Assembly: GCA_033675545.1 (NCBI GenBank)
Contig: JAWDGP010007236.1
Coordinates: 586,001 to 650,000, forward strand
DNA length: 64,000 bases
Reading direction: 5' to 3'
Source: Elysia crispata
Lineage: Eukaryota > Mollusca > Gastropoda > Plakobranchidae
Shown here: positions 26,338 to 37,532 of the stretch, piece by piece
How positions within the stretch are numbered: the first letter of the stretch is position 1
How the letters are laid out: every line of letters begins with the position of its first letter
Notes under the pieces: model-generated
The model's input: only the letters and a program-made list of their open reading frames with translations
Databases searched by the model: none
Told to the model about the DNA's origin: nothing
Position numbers and translations under genes: made by a program

Positions 26338-26544
26338 GCCCCGCTCTACAAAAACACGCCAGAACTATTCAGAGCTCTATCAACAGCACAAATCAACCCT
26401 CTTCTTCCGTATCTCTTCGCTCTTGTTTTCCTTATCTTCACCCCACCGATATCTCGCTCAGGGAAGACCGGCTGCGAGAAATCTTGGTGTCGGCAACTCG
26501 GGCTGTTTTTAGAGGCTTGCCTCTTAATTTGACTTTCAAAAATT

Positions 26545-26686
<142 letters not shown>

Positions 26687-28003
26687 CGTTACAGTTTCTC
26701 GAGTGTTCTATTCAGAACGGGATCCTTTCATTTTTTTTTTTTGCCGTCATAAAGAGCGCAATTAGTAGAAGTGAAGTGAAGGACACAATGTTGAGTGATC
26801 AAGAAAGGTGTTGGAATCTATGGCGGGCAGGTAGCAAACAAAATGCAAAACAATCTTACGGATCGGTTAAAGCATAAAGTTGGCAGGCAAAAAAAGAAAG
26901 AAAAAAAAATGAATTGTATTTCCAGAGTTAGCTAAGGCACTACCCGCCATTTACACACATGGAAGCATGATATCTCTTTGCCTGTACAGGGATATCGGTA
27001 GTCGTGGGTGCATAAGCGGGGAGGGGCATCTTTGCACCAATCTAACCAAAGTAAAGACTTTTTCGTCCCTTGCTGAAGATCACCCTGGTTATTGCGAGTT
27101 ACATGTTCCTTCTTTCAGAACGAGAGAAGGAAGCCGTTTAGGTGCACTCCCTGTTTTCTTTCCTCGATTTTGATTCCTACCTGTTGGTCTGCAATGGCAC
27201 TAGGTCTGAACGCCCACAATCGAGAGCTAGACGTGTTCATCGTTTCCAATGAATATACTGTATAATACAATATCTTTATTCTAGCAGTGTATATCTATTC
27301 AATCATTTGCACTAGCATTATGCCCCCCGAAGTGTGTCCAAGCAAACATGGGCATATTGAAAAGCCGAGTCGGTCTCAAAATTTTGTGCGTGGAGCTTTG
27401 CGCATTCATTTTGTACGGGCCTGCGAACACAATTATTTTTTTTAGTTTCCACACTGGCAAAGTTGGGCATCTATTCCCTTCATTAGCGGGGCTAAGTATG
27501 TTCGAGCTCTGTGAACAGTTGAGGCCTTTGTGTTAGAGCAAAGAACCTGCTCTGGACGGTCGTAGAACGGACCAGACACCAGAATGTGAGGGATGCTCAC
27601 CTGTGTGAAGCACCAAATCCCTAGGGGCAGCATACATAAAAATGGTTGAAGAATTTAGGAGTACAGTGCCTTCTGCTCACAACAGACGAAGTCAGCCGTA
27701 ACTGAAGGCCGGTCTTTGCCTCAAATTTGCTATCTCTGCACTGCTTATAGCAATGAATAGAAATGAATCGCTTTAGAAAAATAATGGAAAACAAAATAAG
27801 AAAATTTTTTCTGCCTATTTGGTTGATTGGCCTCGGGACAAGCATCAAAACAAGACTCAGCCCTGTGGGAGACGCTCATTTTTTGCACAGCCCTTGGTTC
27901 AAACCAGCAAACTAGATATTAGATCTAGGCCCGGCATGCAATACCGAGCTATAGCGGGTTAGTACAGCATGGACAAGGACAAGAGAATGCGGTGAGAGTT
28001 TAC

Positions 28004-28044
28004 CTGCTCGGAGGAAGAGAACAAATTCCGGCCGTAATGTCTGG
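28004..28044 (-). CDS. Candidate small exon of the minus-strand gene
   Basis: On the minus strand the acceptor CACTTTACAG opens 41 nt ending at the donor GAGCAG|GTAAAC. In the phase set by the exon at 28153-28207 it reads RHYGRNLFSSSEQ and ends in phase 0, the phase at which the exon at 14174-14370 starts. The frame stays open a little upstream (EDYHFTA words), so a longer version from an alternative acceptor (28004-28060) is possible. Small size and short intron make it uncertain. Confidence 0.35.
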
Positions 28045-28152
28045 CTGTAAAGTGATAGTCCTCAGGTCACCACTAAAGAATCTTGCATAACACAATTTTT
28101 AATTATCTCTCCCGCGCGGGCCGGGCTTTCACTCCAGATCTGTTTCGCTCAC

Positions 28153-28207
28153 GGTGATGTTGTTCAGGTCTGGCCGTTTCGGGAGAAGGTGAGGACTCCA
28201 CGCTAAT
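28153..28207 (-). CDS. Candidate small exon of the minus-strand gene
   Basis: The minus strand has a strong pyrimidine-tract acceptor (TCTTCTCTACCTCACAG) and a GTGAGC donor around 55 nt. Starting in phase 0 it reads ISVESSPSPETARPEQHH plus one base. The overhang fits the phase-1 acceptor at 28044, leaving a 108-nt intron. Ser/Pro/Glu bias agrees with the style of the exons at 12.9-14.4 kb. A second frame is also open, which weakens the call. Confidence 0.3.
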
Positions 28208-29067
28208 CTGTGAGGTAGAGAAGACTAGTAGTGGAATGCCGAGGGAGGGAGGTCATGTTTCCATCATCCAGGGAAAGAGGGGAACCTCTACAAAAGCGCC
28301 GCCCTAACCCTGAGCATACGGGGAAAGTTAAAATCACAGCACGAACAATTTTTCTGCTCTGTCAGTTTTTTCTTCCCGTCCTACCAAAAAAAAAAAAAAA
28401 AAAAAAAATATAAGTTTGAGATCACGTGTCCTTCGCAGAGCTTGAAATACACAAAAGCCACAAGGAAGAAAAATTCTCGTAATTCTAGGTTTAGGACTTA
28501 AATACTCAGTCAACACAAAATAAAAAGGTCGGAAGTAATTAAAAAAAATAGGTGAAAATTATATACGAAAAACAAAAAGATTTAGAACTCTCAAGAAGGT
28601 TTGTAACTATTACTGTATTAGCCTGGTGGCTATGGTTTGGCCTCCCCGGTTCCCACCTTCCCCTGCACACCTCGCCGCACGTGCGCGTAACATTTACAGC
28701 TGCTAACTGTTCAATTCGTCATTTCCCCATCTTCACATCGTGGCGTAACTTTCGCTGCTTCTGTTGTGGCTGCCACTTCATACTCGCTCACGGACACACA
28801 TATACACACACAGGTAAATCCTACTCCCTGAACCTCCTCATCTGTCTGTCTGTCTGTCTGTTTCTTTCTTTCTCTGTTTCTGAACTCAGCCGATTTCTCC
28901 CTCACCAACTCTATCCCTCTGTCTTGACGTGTTCTCGGTGAGTAAAGAGTATGGATGCGAGGTTTGCCAAGAAGTGCCACGCTCAGGTAAAAATGTTCGA
29001 GATAAGCCGCGACTTCTCGAGAGCGGCGGATGGTAGTCAAGCCAGGTAGGCTGGAGGGGAAGCTTAC

Positions 29068-29115
29068 GTCACAATAATGGGTGTACCAGGTCTCCCTGTA
29101 CACCCTCAGGTAGAT
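29068..29115 (-). CDS. Candidate 48-nt exon of the minus-strand gene
   Basis: On the minus strand the acceptor GTCATTTAG is followed by 48 nt, 16 codons reading IYLRVYRETWYTHYCD, and a good GTAAGC donor; phase 0 at both ends. A stop (the acceptor's own TAG) lies immediately upstream in frame, so only a spliced reading would use it. No family recognised. Confidence 0.3.
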
Positions 29116-29286
29116 CTAAATGACGTCACTGCAGCAGTTTGTTATCTCCGGTCAGGCGTTCTCCAACGCCCGCTTCTGAATAGCTTTACAGACCGACCCG
29201 TGCTCGCTCTGGCAACAAGAGATGAGGTGGGAAAAATTAGAGATAAACCGATGCTCTTTCTTTCTTTCTCTCTATCTTTCACTCAC

Positions 29287-29340
29287 CCGCACATCATTAG
29301 TGCACGTAGTTGTATACATGTCACGGCAGCGCCAGATCAG
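29287..29340 (-). CDS. Candidate 54-nt exon of the minus-strand gene
   Basis: On the minus strand the acceptor CTTCCTCACAG and a consensus GTGAGT donor enclose 54 nt. Only one frame is open: LIWRCRDMYTTTCTNDVR, phase 0 to phase 0. It would join directly to 29068-29115 over a 171-nt intron. The open length is short enough to arise by chance. Confidence 0.3.
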
Positions 29341-30257
29341 CTGTGAGGAAGTTTTCGCATGCTCAGGCGGTTTGGACTGTTGGTCTATGGTCCAGACCCG
29401 AGGGCCGCCGGCATGCGTGTCACGGTGCACGTGTAGACACATAGGTGAGCGCCTGTGATGGATGGTGCACGCTCCTAATGACGAGTGTAGCTCGACGCTT
29501 TACGCTTGCTTTCACATCGGTGTAACTTTGTTGCGAGAGCTGAGAAGACCGCATTTGGCTCTCTTCTTGGTTACGGAGGGAGGAGTGATTAGCTGGTGAT
29601 ATTGCGGACACAGTACTCTGTATTAATAAATTAAAAAATATTAGGAATTCAAAAAAAAAAAAAAAAAAAAAGATCCACAAGAACTATCGCGTTCTAAAGA
29701 GTGATACGTGGAAGGCATACCGAAAGAAAGAATCTTTGAAACTTTCTCTTTTGATTTCTTTTTTTCAGATATCCTGGCAGAATAATATAATTATGTTATA
29801 ATTTTAAATAAAGATATCTGCAGCTCTTGTGAGCTTCGTTCAAGTGATATGATATATGGAAAACACATCAGCTTCGTTTGTGTGCACGATTTTGCGATTT
29901 CTTTCCTGTTCGGTTTGTTTTCCTGAGAGTGCGCCGGTCTGAGCTTTGACTCCCTCTGCCCCAAGAGGGCAAGGGAATCGTCTACAATCATAATAATTGT
30001 TATCTCTCTCACCTGTTATTAGCCATCAAACTGCATAAACTGTATGGTTAAGTCATGACGGATAGATATGCACGTGCGTGGGATTTTTTTTATTATTCTC
30101 ATAAACCTAAGTATTCGATTATAGCTTCTATCAATGCGGCTGCTTCAAATTTTTATGTAAGATTTTTCAAAGCAATCTCACACGCACTCTCTGAAGAATT
30201 TAAAGGAAATTTGAATTTCCCAAACTGTTCCGCAATTGCTTTTACCCAGAAAATCAT

Positions 30258-30270
30258 TTATCTCCCCCCC

Positions 30271-30333
<63 letters not shown>
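30258..30333. repeat. Poly-C followed by (CT)n
   Basis: A run of about 16 C leads into about 50 bp of CT. Confidence 0.95.
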
Positions 30334-30340
<7 letters not shown>

Positions 30341-30919
30341 TCCTTACTATTTACCTCTTACATCCAATCTCCTTTTGTGTGTGATTTTTTTTTATTTCCT
30401 TGTCTCACTTTTCTTCCTTTTCTCTCACCTTACTGACCTACCTAAACCGACCCCAAATTTTCCTTGACTAGCTTTAATTTCTCCCGTTAAATTTATTTTG
30501 ACTACGTCTTTGCCAACTCGTCTAAATTGCCTTCCGCAAAATTTCTTCACTTTTTTGCCCCTAGTTTATAACAGACAAATGAGATTTCAAGATATTTTTC
30601 CGGTATGAAGTATGATACACTTAGTGACGTGAGGATGTGCATCCACCCAATTTACACAAAGTCATAATAAAGTTTGGCCCAATGTATAAAAACATACCTG
30701 CAACTGTTATGGTTCATGCAGCCAGCGAGTAACAACTTAAATCAACCGGATTGTTTTCCGGACTCTTCAAACTAGAATTTTTTAAAGTTTTTTTTTTTCT
30801 CTTCCTGTTCGATCTCCCTTTTTCATTGAGTTCTGCTAGTTACGTCTCAGATGATTAGGCCCAAGGATTCAATGAGACTAAATTCGTCCTTCCTTAGCTG
30901 TAGCAGCAACAGTGGTTAT

Positions 30920-30921
30920 AA

Positions 30922-30963
<42 letters not shown>

Positions 30964-31140
30964 CAGCAGCAGCAGCCGCAGCAGCAGCAGCTTTAATAGT
31001 TAAGTGATATTACAAGTCCTCGTCGAGCAAAACGGAACTAAAAAAATGAGGATCCGAACCCTCCCACCGACGGCGAAGAATCTCCTTGCGGACTTTTAAA
31101 GCAGACACTCTACCCTTCACTGCCACTACCGGCGCCCCGC
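30920..31140 (-). mobile_element. tRNA-derived SINE with trinucleotide tail
   Basis: Read on the minus strand, an A-box-like TGGCAGTGAAGG near 31125 and a B box GGTTCGGATCC at 31060-31050 lie about 65 bp apart, as in tRNAs with a long variable arm (Ser/Leu type). A non-tRNA body of about 60 bp follows, then a tail of TGC and TAC triplets (plus strand GCA/GTA, 30920-30990). Head, body and simple-repeat tail in this order are the SINE plan. Clade unassigned. Confidence 0.5.
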
Positions 31141-32060
31141 GGAATGTATAACATTCTCCAATCAATCTAAACTACTGTGGATGCCCTCTTCGCCTCAAGT
31201 CTCTTACATTATCTACCGGTGCTTCTTCTTTTCCCCTGCCCGTCTTTGATTTATGTCTACAGCCTTTATAGCCTTCATCTCACAAAAGAATTTTTAAAAA
31301 ATAAAAAAAAATCAGCTCAACCATCAGTTATTTTATTTTTTAAAATTTTTTTTTTTAGTGTTTGTATTTTCCAATTTGTTTTGACTCCAGCGCTTTTAAT
31401 CTTAAAAAGGAGGAGGTAACCAATGAGCGTTGCAAGAATGATGTTCTCATGCTTTCGACAAATTGATCTCGTGGCGTGCGCGCAACTCGTCTGAAATCTT
31501 TAGCTCTTGAGAGGAATGCAATGTTGGAGGATAAATTCCTGGTCCTTCCCTCTCCCCAGGATTTTGTTTCACGGTCGGCAAAACTAAGAACGAAGATTAA
31601 GCCGAGCATGTTGTAATTATAGCCACCCCAGCTATTTGAAGCTCTCCCGGATATAACTGGCGCGACTTGCCGCTGTACCGAATTACTACGCGTTTGGAGT
31701 TAGGCCAAAGTTCAATTTGTATCATCAGAGGCCATGACGTCACACGTTTTGACGTTCGGGTTCTGTCGCTGGCTGCCGTCCCAAGGTGATGCAATTACCT
31801 TGATAATGATGCAAAGTGGGCTGGAATTTTGCTGCTACTTTATGCCACCGTATGTCCCCCGTTCGCCCCGGTATGGGTTCTTGCCAGTGCGGTAACATTG
31901 TTTTAGTGGGATACATTTCTGTACATCCCATACAGATTTAATAGTACTGTCGTGAAGAATAGCTTTGTTTGTCGAAATTACAAATATATATACACACACA
32001 CACACACACACGTATATAGATAAGGTCAAGAGTACATTGTAATGCACGCGGACTTTGAAA
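31141..32060. other. No gene seen
   Basis: A mixed-composition stretch containing a perfect CRE-like TGACGTCA at 31735 and a short CA array at 31990-32010. Overlapping 60-85 codon minus-strand frames show no domain. Confidence 0.35.
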
Positions 32061-32525
32061 TCGGTCAATCAAGGTAAAACAATTCAGTGTGGTAACATAT
32101 CGGTAAATCAAGGTAAAACAATTCAGTGTGGTAACATATCGGTAAATCAAGGTAAAACAATTCAGTGTGGTAACATATCGGTAAATCAAGGTAAAACAAT
32201 TCAGTGTGGTAACATATCGGTAAATCAAGGTAAAACAATTCAGTGTGGTAACATATCGGTAAATCAAGGTAAAACAATTCAGTGTGGTAACATATCGGTA
32301 AATCAAGGTAAAACAATTCAGTGTGGTAACATATCGGTAAATCAAGGTAAAACAATTCAGTGTGGTAACATATCGGTAAATCAAGGTAAAACAATTCAGT
32401 GTGGTAACATATCGGTAAATCAAGGTAAAACAATTCAGTGTGGTAACATATCGGTAAATCAAGGTAAAACAATTCAGTGTGGTAACATATCGGTAAATCA
32501 AGGTAAAACAATTCAGTGTGGTAAC
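32061..32525. repeat. 39-bp minisatellite, about 12 copies
   Basis: The unit is 39 bp (for example GGTAAATCAAGG, then TAAAACAATTCAGTG, then TGGTAACATATC), repeated almost 12 times with essentially no divergence except in the first copy. Since 39 is divisible by three, any frame lacking a stop in the unit stays open. This explains open frames of 160-187 codons on both strands (13-residue repeats such as SVNQGKTIQCGNI on plus). There are no flanking gene signals, so coding is unlikely. Confidence 0.95.
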
Positions 32526-33212
32526 AACAGCGTTTTCGTGGCTGCAATCAAAACCTGCGTCATCTGGCTAATTAAAATATAGATACCTGTTAAAGGGACA
32601 CACCAAGCTTATATGTGAAGCAAGTTTGAACTGCAAGGGCAGAAATTTTAAAGAATCCGTTGTTCATTTTAATCAAACTTTGATGTAGATAAACTAGTTT
32701 TGATGAAGTCATCGACACATCACAACAATTGGCTTGCATATCCAGCATTCGAAAATTCATAGCTTTTCAGAGTGATGAAGGAACAAAGCACGAACAAAGA
32801 TTGTACTGGAGGTGAGAAAATTCAGTTGCCAAGACTTGAGACTCATTTGGTATTCAGAAATGAGAAAGGTCTTCAGAAAATATTTTGCCGCTTTGAAACT
32901 TGATTATAAATGCATTGGAATCTGGATGAAGTCAACACCTTTGGACCGAAAAAATTAATTGGCTTTAAACAAGAGTGACTGTAACCATTGCACATACAAT
33001 AAGACTGCCAAACAGAGTTAACTTAAAGCAAGAATTTCCCTTAAAGTTATTTACTTTAAGTGGATTCCACTGCATAATTTTTTGATGACCATGGCACATA
33101 ACTACAAGTTTCATGTTATGAGAAAATTGTTGAGATTTGCGAAAGTTGAAAAAATCAGCTTTCATGATTTATGCCGTTATTGTAATCGATTTCTTTTTTG
33201 GTTGACTTTCAG

Positions 33213-33275
33213 GACCCCAAAGACACCCCTCCGCCAACCCGTGTGGAGACCAGAGATGAGCGAAAAGAACGAAAA
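33213..33275 (+). CDS. SNRNP70: U1 snRNP 70K, exon for the proline/charged linker
   Basis: The acceptor TTGACTTTCAG precedes 63 nt, 21 codons reading DPKDTPPPTRVE then TRDERKERK, and a GTGAGA donor; phase 0 at both ends. This matches the conserved U1-70K segment just before the RRM ([21 protein letters not shown] in human, roughly residues 50-70). U1-70K is a core protein of the U1 snRNP; it binds stem-loop I of U1 snRNA and helps define 5' splice sites in the nucleus. The upstream exon with the conserved N-terminus (MTQFLPPNLLALF type) should come first but was not found in the window. Confidence 0.9.
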
Positions 33276-34024
33276 GTGAGATTTCTTTCTCTTCTATTTC
33301 CTTTGTATAACGGAGCAAGAGAAATTTGGTTATATATTGAAGTATTGAATACGTGCAGTGATTCCGTTCTGAAACCCGTTTATTCTCATCATATACTCCA
33401 GAGAAGAAATTTTGATCTGTCAGTGTGAATCTTTGAAAGATTAAGTAGAAAGTCTTGCTTCTCATCTTAAGGTAATAATAGCCAAAGTATTGCCTGCACA
33501 GTATATAGTTTTTTTTTTTTTTAATCGCACTAAATGTACTACCGAATGCTTCCAACCTGAAACACTTTATTAAGGTCTCTAGCAGAGAATTGCCTATCAG
33601 GTTTTTATCCGCTCTTGGCCATTGGGATCATCTTTCACTAAGGATCCATAGTGAGAAGTCGAGTAGTCTTTTTAGATCTCTGTCAGATTAGGAGACGAGT
33701 GCAAAGAGCGTTTGTTTTTTTTTTTTTTGTTTTTTTTTTTTTCGAGATTTAATGCTGCACTTGACTCTAGAGATGAGATTTTAGCCAAAAGTTTGCTTCA
33801 GGACCACCGCATGGTCCAACACGTGTTTTTATTCTTGATTTTATATGCTCATCTATGCTGGGTCCAAAGCTGGTGATTAAAGTTAATTTGCAATTATTTC
33901 TAGTTTTACAGGAATATAATCGTTTTGACGAGCAACCATTTGACAAATGATTTTTGAACTACATGCACTTTTTTGTGTTTTCACGTTTCTTACAGGATAA
34001 AGATTATTTGTTTTTCTATTTCAG

Positions 34025-34079
34025 CGTAAAGAGAGACAAGAACAACATGCCTACAAGCTGGAACAAGATCTGGCGCTGT
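34025..34079 (+). CDS. SNRNP70: U1 snRNP 70K, exon for the charged helix before the RRM
   Basis: After a TTTCTATTTCAG acceptor come 55 nt: RKERQEQHAYKLEQDLAL plus one base (the T of a split TGG Trp codon), then a GTAAGT donor. It corresponds to the human helix that reads about RREKIERRQQEVETELKMW and packs against the RRM and U1 snRNA. A second AG (TTTCTTACAG) lies 29 nt upstream; using it would break the frame, so the downstream site is chosen. The intron to the previous exon is 749 nt. Confidence 0.9.
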
Positions 34080-34111
34080 GTAAGTTGTCACTTATGTGCT
34101 GCTGTCTTCTC

Positions 34112-34120
<9 letters not shown>

Positions 34121-34189
<69 letters not shown>

Positions 34190-34252
34190 CCTCTCTCTCT
34201 CTTTCCCCCCCTTCTCTCTCTCTCTCTCTCACACCCCTCTCTCTCTCTCTCT
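34121..34252. repeat. (CT)n arrays within an SNRNP70 intron
   Basis: Two CT arrays separated by ACACAC and CCCCCC interruptions, starting about 40 nt after a SNRNP70 donor. They are pyrimidine-rich on the transcribed sense strand. Confidence 0.95.
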
Positions 34253-35176
34253 CTTTATCTGTCACAGACACACACACACACCGTATCCCCATTTAGACAC
34301 ACTTTTTTCCTTTTTGTTGAGATGGTTGCATTATGAGAAAGAAAGGTTAATTTTTCAAGCCCGTCACGATTTTTAGGAAAGTGAGGCCAAATTAATATTC
34401 TGACTGTGGTAATTTTTGTCCTCAAATGGGAACGATCGTACTACATTATGAGATTCAGAAACCAAGATTTATTGTAAGTCTTATTGTTCAGCTGTTGGAT
34501 TGACGGTGGACGATATGGTATGATTTTTCTCCTATTTTGATATTATGATTATTTTTTTTTAATGTTTTTTCTCTGTATCAAAACTTTTTACGGCATAGAC
34601 AGGTAAAGCTTAAAATATTGGTGCAAGGGCCGCTACTCTTTTAAAAAGCCCTTTGCACACTGATCATTGCTATCTGTCTCTGATTACCTACCTTGGGAAC
34701 AGTAATCAGAGGCTTTCTGGTGATCCATGCTGACTGGAATTTTTATGACCATTTTGGCAAAAAGCAAAGAATTTTTTTTTCAGTCGATATTGATTTACCT
34801 TTTCATATGATTACTAAAACAATTTTTGAGAATATCAAGTGTTTTGTACATTTTTATCGGATGAAATGAGTAAATTTTTCACATAATTTAAATTGTGTAT
34901 CCAGAGGTGAATGGTTGCAAAAAAAAAAAATTAAAGTCAGAATTAAAAAAAAATTACATTCAGGTAAAAAATTGAAGAGCTTCATTGATTTTTTTCTTTT
35001 TAAATTTGTTAATTTTTTTTTTTTTTAAACTTTTAAGTGTAATCACATTGGTTGATTATTTCATCATAGTCTTAATTAAAGCCAATGCTTAAGAGTCAGG
35101 ATCCACCTCTAAAGTGGTAAAATTCTCCAAATGAGGAACGTGCCGATCAGTTACTCTCTTGTCCTCCCTTTCACAG

Positions 35177-35241
35177 GGGACCCTGCGACCAACGGAACCG
35201 CCACCATGGATCCTTTCAAAACTCTGTTTGTTGCCAGAATT
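35177..35241 (+). CDS. SNRNP70: U1 snRNP 70K, exon for the first RRM strand
   Basis: The acceptor CCCTTTCACAG opens 65 nt. Two bases complete the Trp codon, then DPATNGTATMDPFKT and LFVARI, ending at a GTGAGT donor in phase 0. Human U1-70K reads [22 protein letters not shown] here; LFVARI is the RNP2 motif that lies on the RNA-binding sheet. The WDP and FKTLFVAR blocks make the identification secure. The next exon should begin NYDTTE-like and carry the RNP1 motif (RGYAFIEY type); I could not find it in the remaining 28 kb of the plus strand. Confidence 0.92.
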
Positions 35242-35933
35242 GTGAGTACTCGACCTCTCTGCCTTCTGACACACACACTAAGCGCATCATAATCTACCTT
35301 GCTCTTGCAAATATATTTGCAGAAGCTTCGGACTGACTCTAACCGTTAGGAATTTGTCACCCCCCCCCCCCCCTTTTTTTTTGTGTGTATGTGACATGCT
35401 ATTGGGACCGTGCTTGACACATTCTTTTTTAATATGTGAAGCAGCTGATCAATCTTGAAACTGCAGGGAAATTTCCAGCAGTGAACTCTAAAAAAAAAAT
35501 TTTTTTTTAAGCATATAGATCTTATCAAAAGATCAAAAGAAATTGTTAATTACCAGACCAGTCTCAACTCTACATAGGCATCCAGGCTTAACAAATGTTG
35601 GGAGGAAATTGAAATTAATGACGGTTTTGTTTGCACAGTTAACTTGATCGGCAATTGGGCCGCTTGTTTGTAGGAATAGAGTGATCTCACTTTTTTTCAA
35701 ATAATGTCGCTAAAAAATGTTTTCCATAAAGCGGATGAAATCAGACTTACATGGTTTAAAGATTAAGAGATTACGTGCACAAGTTTCAAATTCCAGTGGA
35801 CCCAATGATAAAAAAATGATATACATCTCACTTTATATTTTTTAAGCCTCACTTCACTCATAATTAATGCATCGAGGTAACACTTAGAAGAGTCGAAAAC
35901 AGATGATGATCAATTTAACACGCGTGTTTGCAG

Positions 35934-36012
35934 AAAGAGGAGAAAAATATCCAAGGAAGGCCCATCTACACAAATTACGTTGCCCGATCTAATGCCACCA
36001 GGGACCCCTGTG
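35934..36012 (+). CDS. Candidate 79-nt cassette exon in a SNRNP70 intron
   Basis: The acceptor GTGTTTGCAG and a GTAAAT donor enclose 79 nt that are open in the phase left by the exon at 35177-35241 (KEEKNIQGRPIYTN start, RDPC end). The sequence does not match any constitutive U1-70K segment. Because 79 is not divisible by three, inclusion would shift the RRM frame. Vertebrate SNRNP70 is known to carry an alternative exon that truncates the protein, so a regulatory 'poison' exon is a reasonable guess. A chance pair of splice-like sites is the alternative. Confidence 0.3.
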
Positions 36013-36817
36013 GTAAATTTATATTGTTAAGATTCCTGTTTAGGCTTTTTTTTTCTCGGAAGGGGTGGGGGGATGGGATTGTAAAAAAAAAGATCGTGGA
36101 AACGAAAAGAAAATAATCGATTAAAATTTGAGCTAACTGAAACCATGTTAACCAATCAGCTTGATGTATATCTTTGTGGGTCAAAGAAACTCTCCTCCCC
36201 TACCCATCCACTTTGTCTGTGCCTGATGCCTAGGCCTATCCTCAAACTCGATGATTAATTAAGTGCATTTCATTACCCACACTTCAATTGATTACTTCAT
36301 GCAGTCTATAGGGAAAGTGCACATCATTTTGTTGGCCTTACCGAATAAAAAAAAGTGGTTTTGGTTTCTCTGCCTGGAAGGAAGCATGAATCTTTTTTTT
36401 TAGGTAGAAAAAAAAAAAGCCTTTCATTTTACTCAATCTTTCTAAACCACCGTTTGTCAAGTAGTTGTCCCTTGCACTTAATATTAGACGGGCCTCTCTC
36501 TCTCTCTCTCTCTCTTATCTTTTATGTCTGCCCTTGCCTTTCACTGTCCAAAGCATAATGCGTTGAAAAGTTAGAACTCCCGATTTCTTATTCTTTCTGA
36601 GCCCTTGTATTTTTTCCTCTACCCATTTCAATCTATTGAAAATTCTTGTTTCACAAATTTAGTTAAAAGGTTAGACTGGATGGAAATTTATGCATAAATT
36701 CAAAAGTTCCTTCGAAGGGGGAAAAAAAAAAACAAGAATTCGTCAAACAATGATTTTTTTTGTGTGTATAAAAGGTGTCCATTGATGAATAGTCATCGCC
36801 TTACCTCTCACTGTCAC

Positions 36818-36829
<12 letters not shown>

Positions 36830-36893
<64 letters not shown>
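36830..36893. repeat. (CT)n microsatellite
   Basis: About 64 bp of CT, followed by CTGT and TCCC-rich imperfect sequence. Confidence 0.95.
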
Positions 36894-36898
<5 letters not shown>

Positions 36899-37467
36899 GT
36901 TTCTTCTCTGTCTGCCTGTCTCTCTGTCTCTGTCTTTCTCTCTCTCTCTTTCCCCCTCCCTCCCTTCCTTCCATCGCCACCCCCGAAAAAAAGCTTAAAA
37001 TACATTATCAAAACCCGACGTGTCAAATGTGAAAAATGCAAAGCTTTGGATTCCAGAGATATTTTAATATTTTAGCACAGATTTGCATTTTACGTCCTAT
37101 TGAATAAAAAGTGTAGGAATTTTTTTTTTTTTTACATTGGAAGAGCCCTTTTGGCTTATCATTTAATAAGGTTATATGTATAACGTTCATTTCTTTTCTT
37201 CTTTCTTTCTTTTTTTTTTTTCCAACCACAGCTGTTGCCTGTATTTTGAAACAGAAGGTGCTCTATTTTTCACTTCCTTTATTTCATGAGCGACGATGTA
37301 GGCGCTAGCTAGGACATTACATCAACCGAACGCTTTCTCCGAAGGATATAATGCGTCCTGAAAGGATGTATAATATTATGTGTTGCGGGAATACCTCAAC
37401 GATCTCTATACTACTCGTTTGTTTCTCTCACTTCTCTCACTCTCGGTCTTTCTCACGCTGTCTCCCA

Positions 37468-37481
<14 letters not shown>

Positions 37482-37528
<47 letters not shown>
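37482..37528. repeat. (CT)n microsatellite
   Basis: About 47 bp of CT leading into CACT units. Confidence 0.95.

Positions 37529-37532
<4 letters not shown>

Noticed and set aside
31740-31931. Minus frame with WQEPIPGRTGD-like words
   Set aside because: Short, overlapped by another open frame, with no recognised family.
32055-32582. Three open frames of 160-187 codons
   Set aside because: The 39-bp unit is a multiple of three with no stop in several frames; there are no promoter, splice or homology signals.
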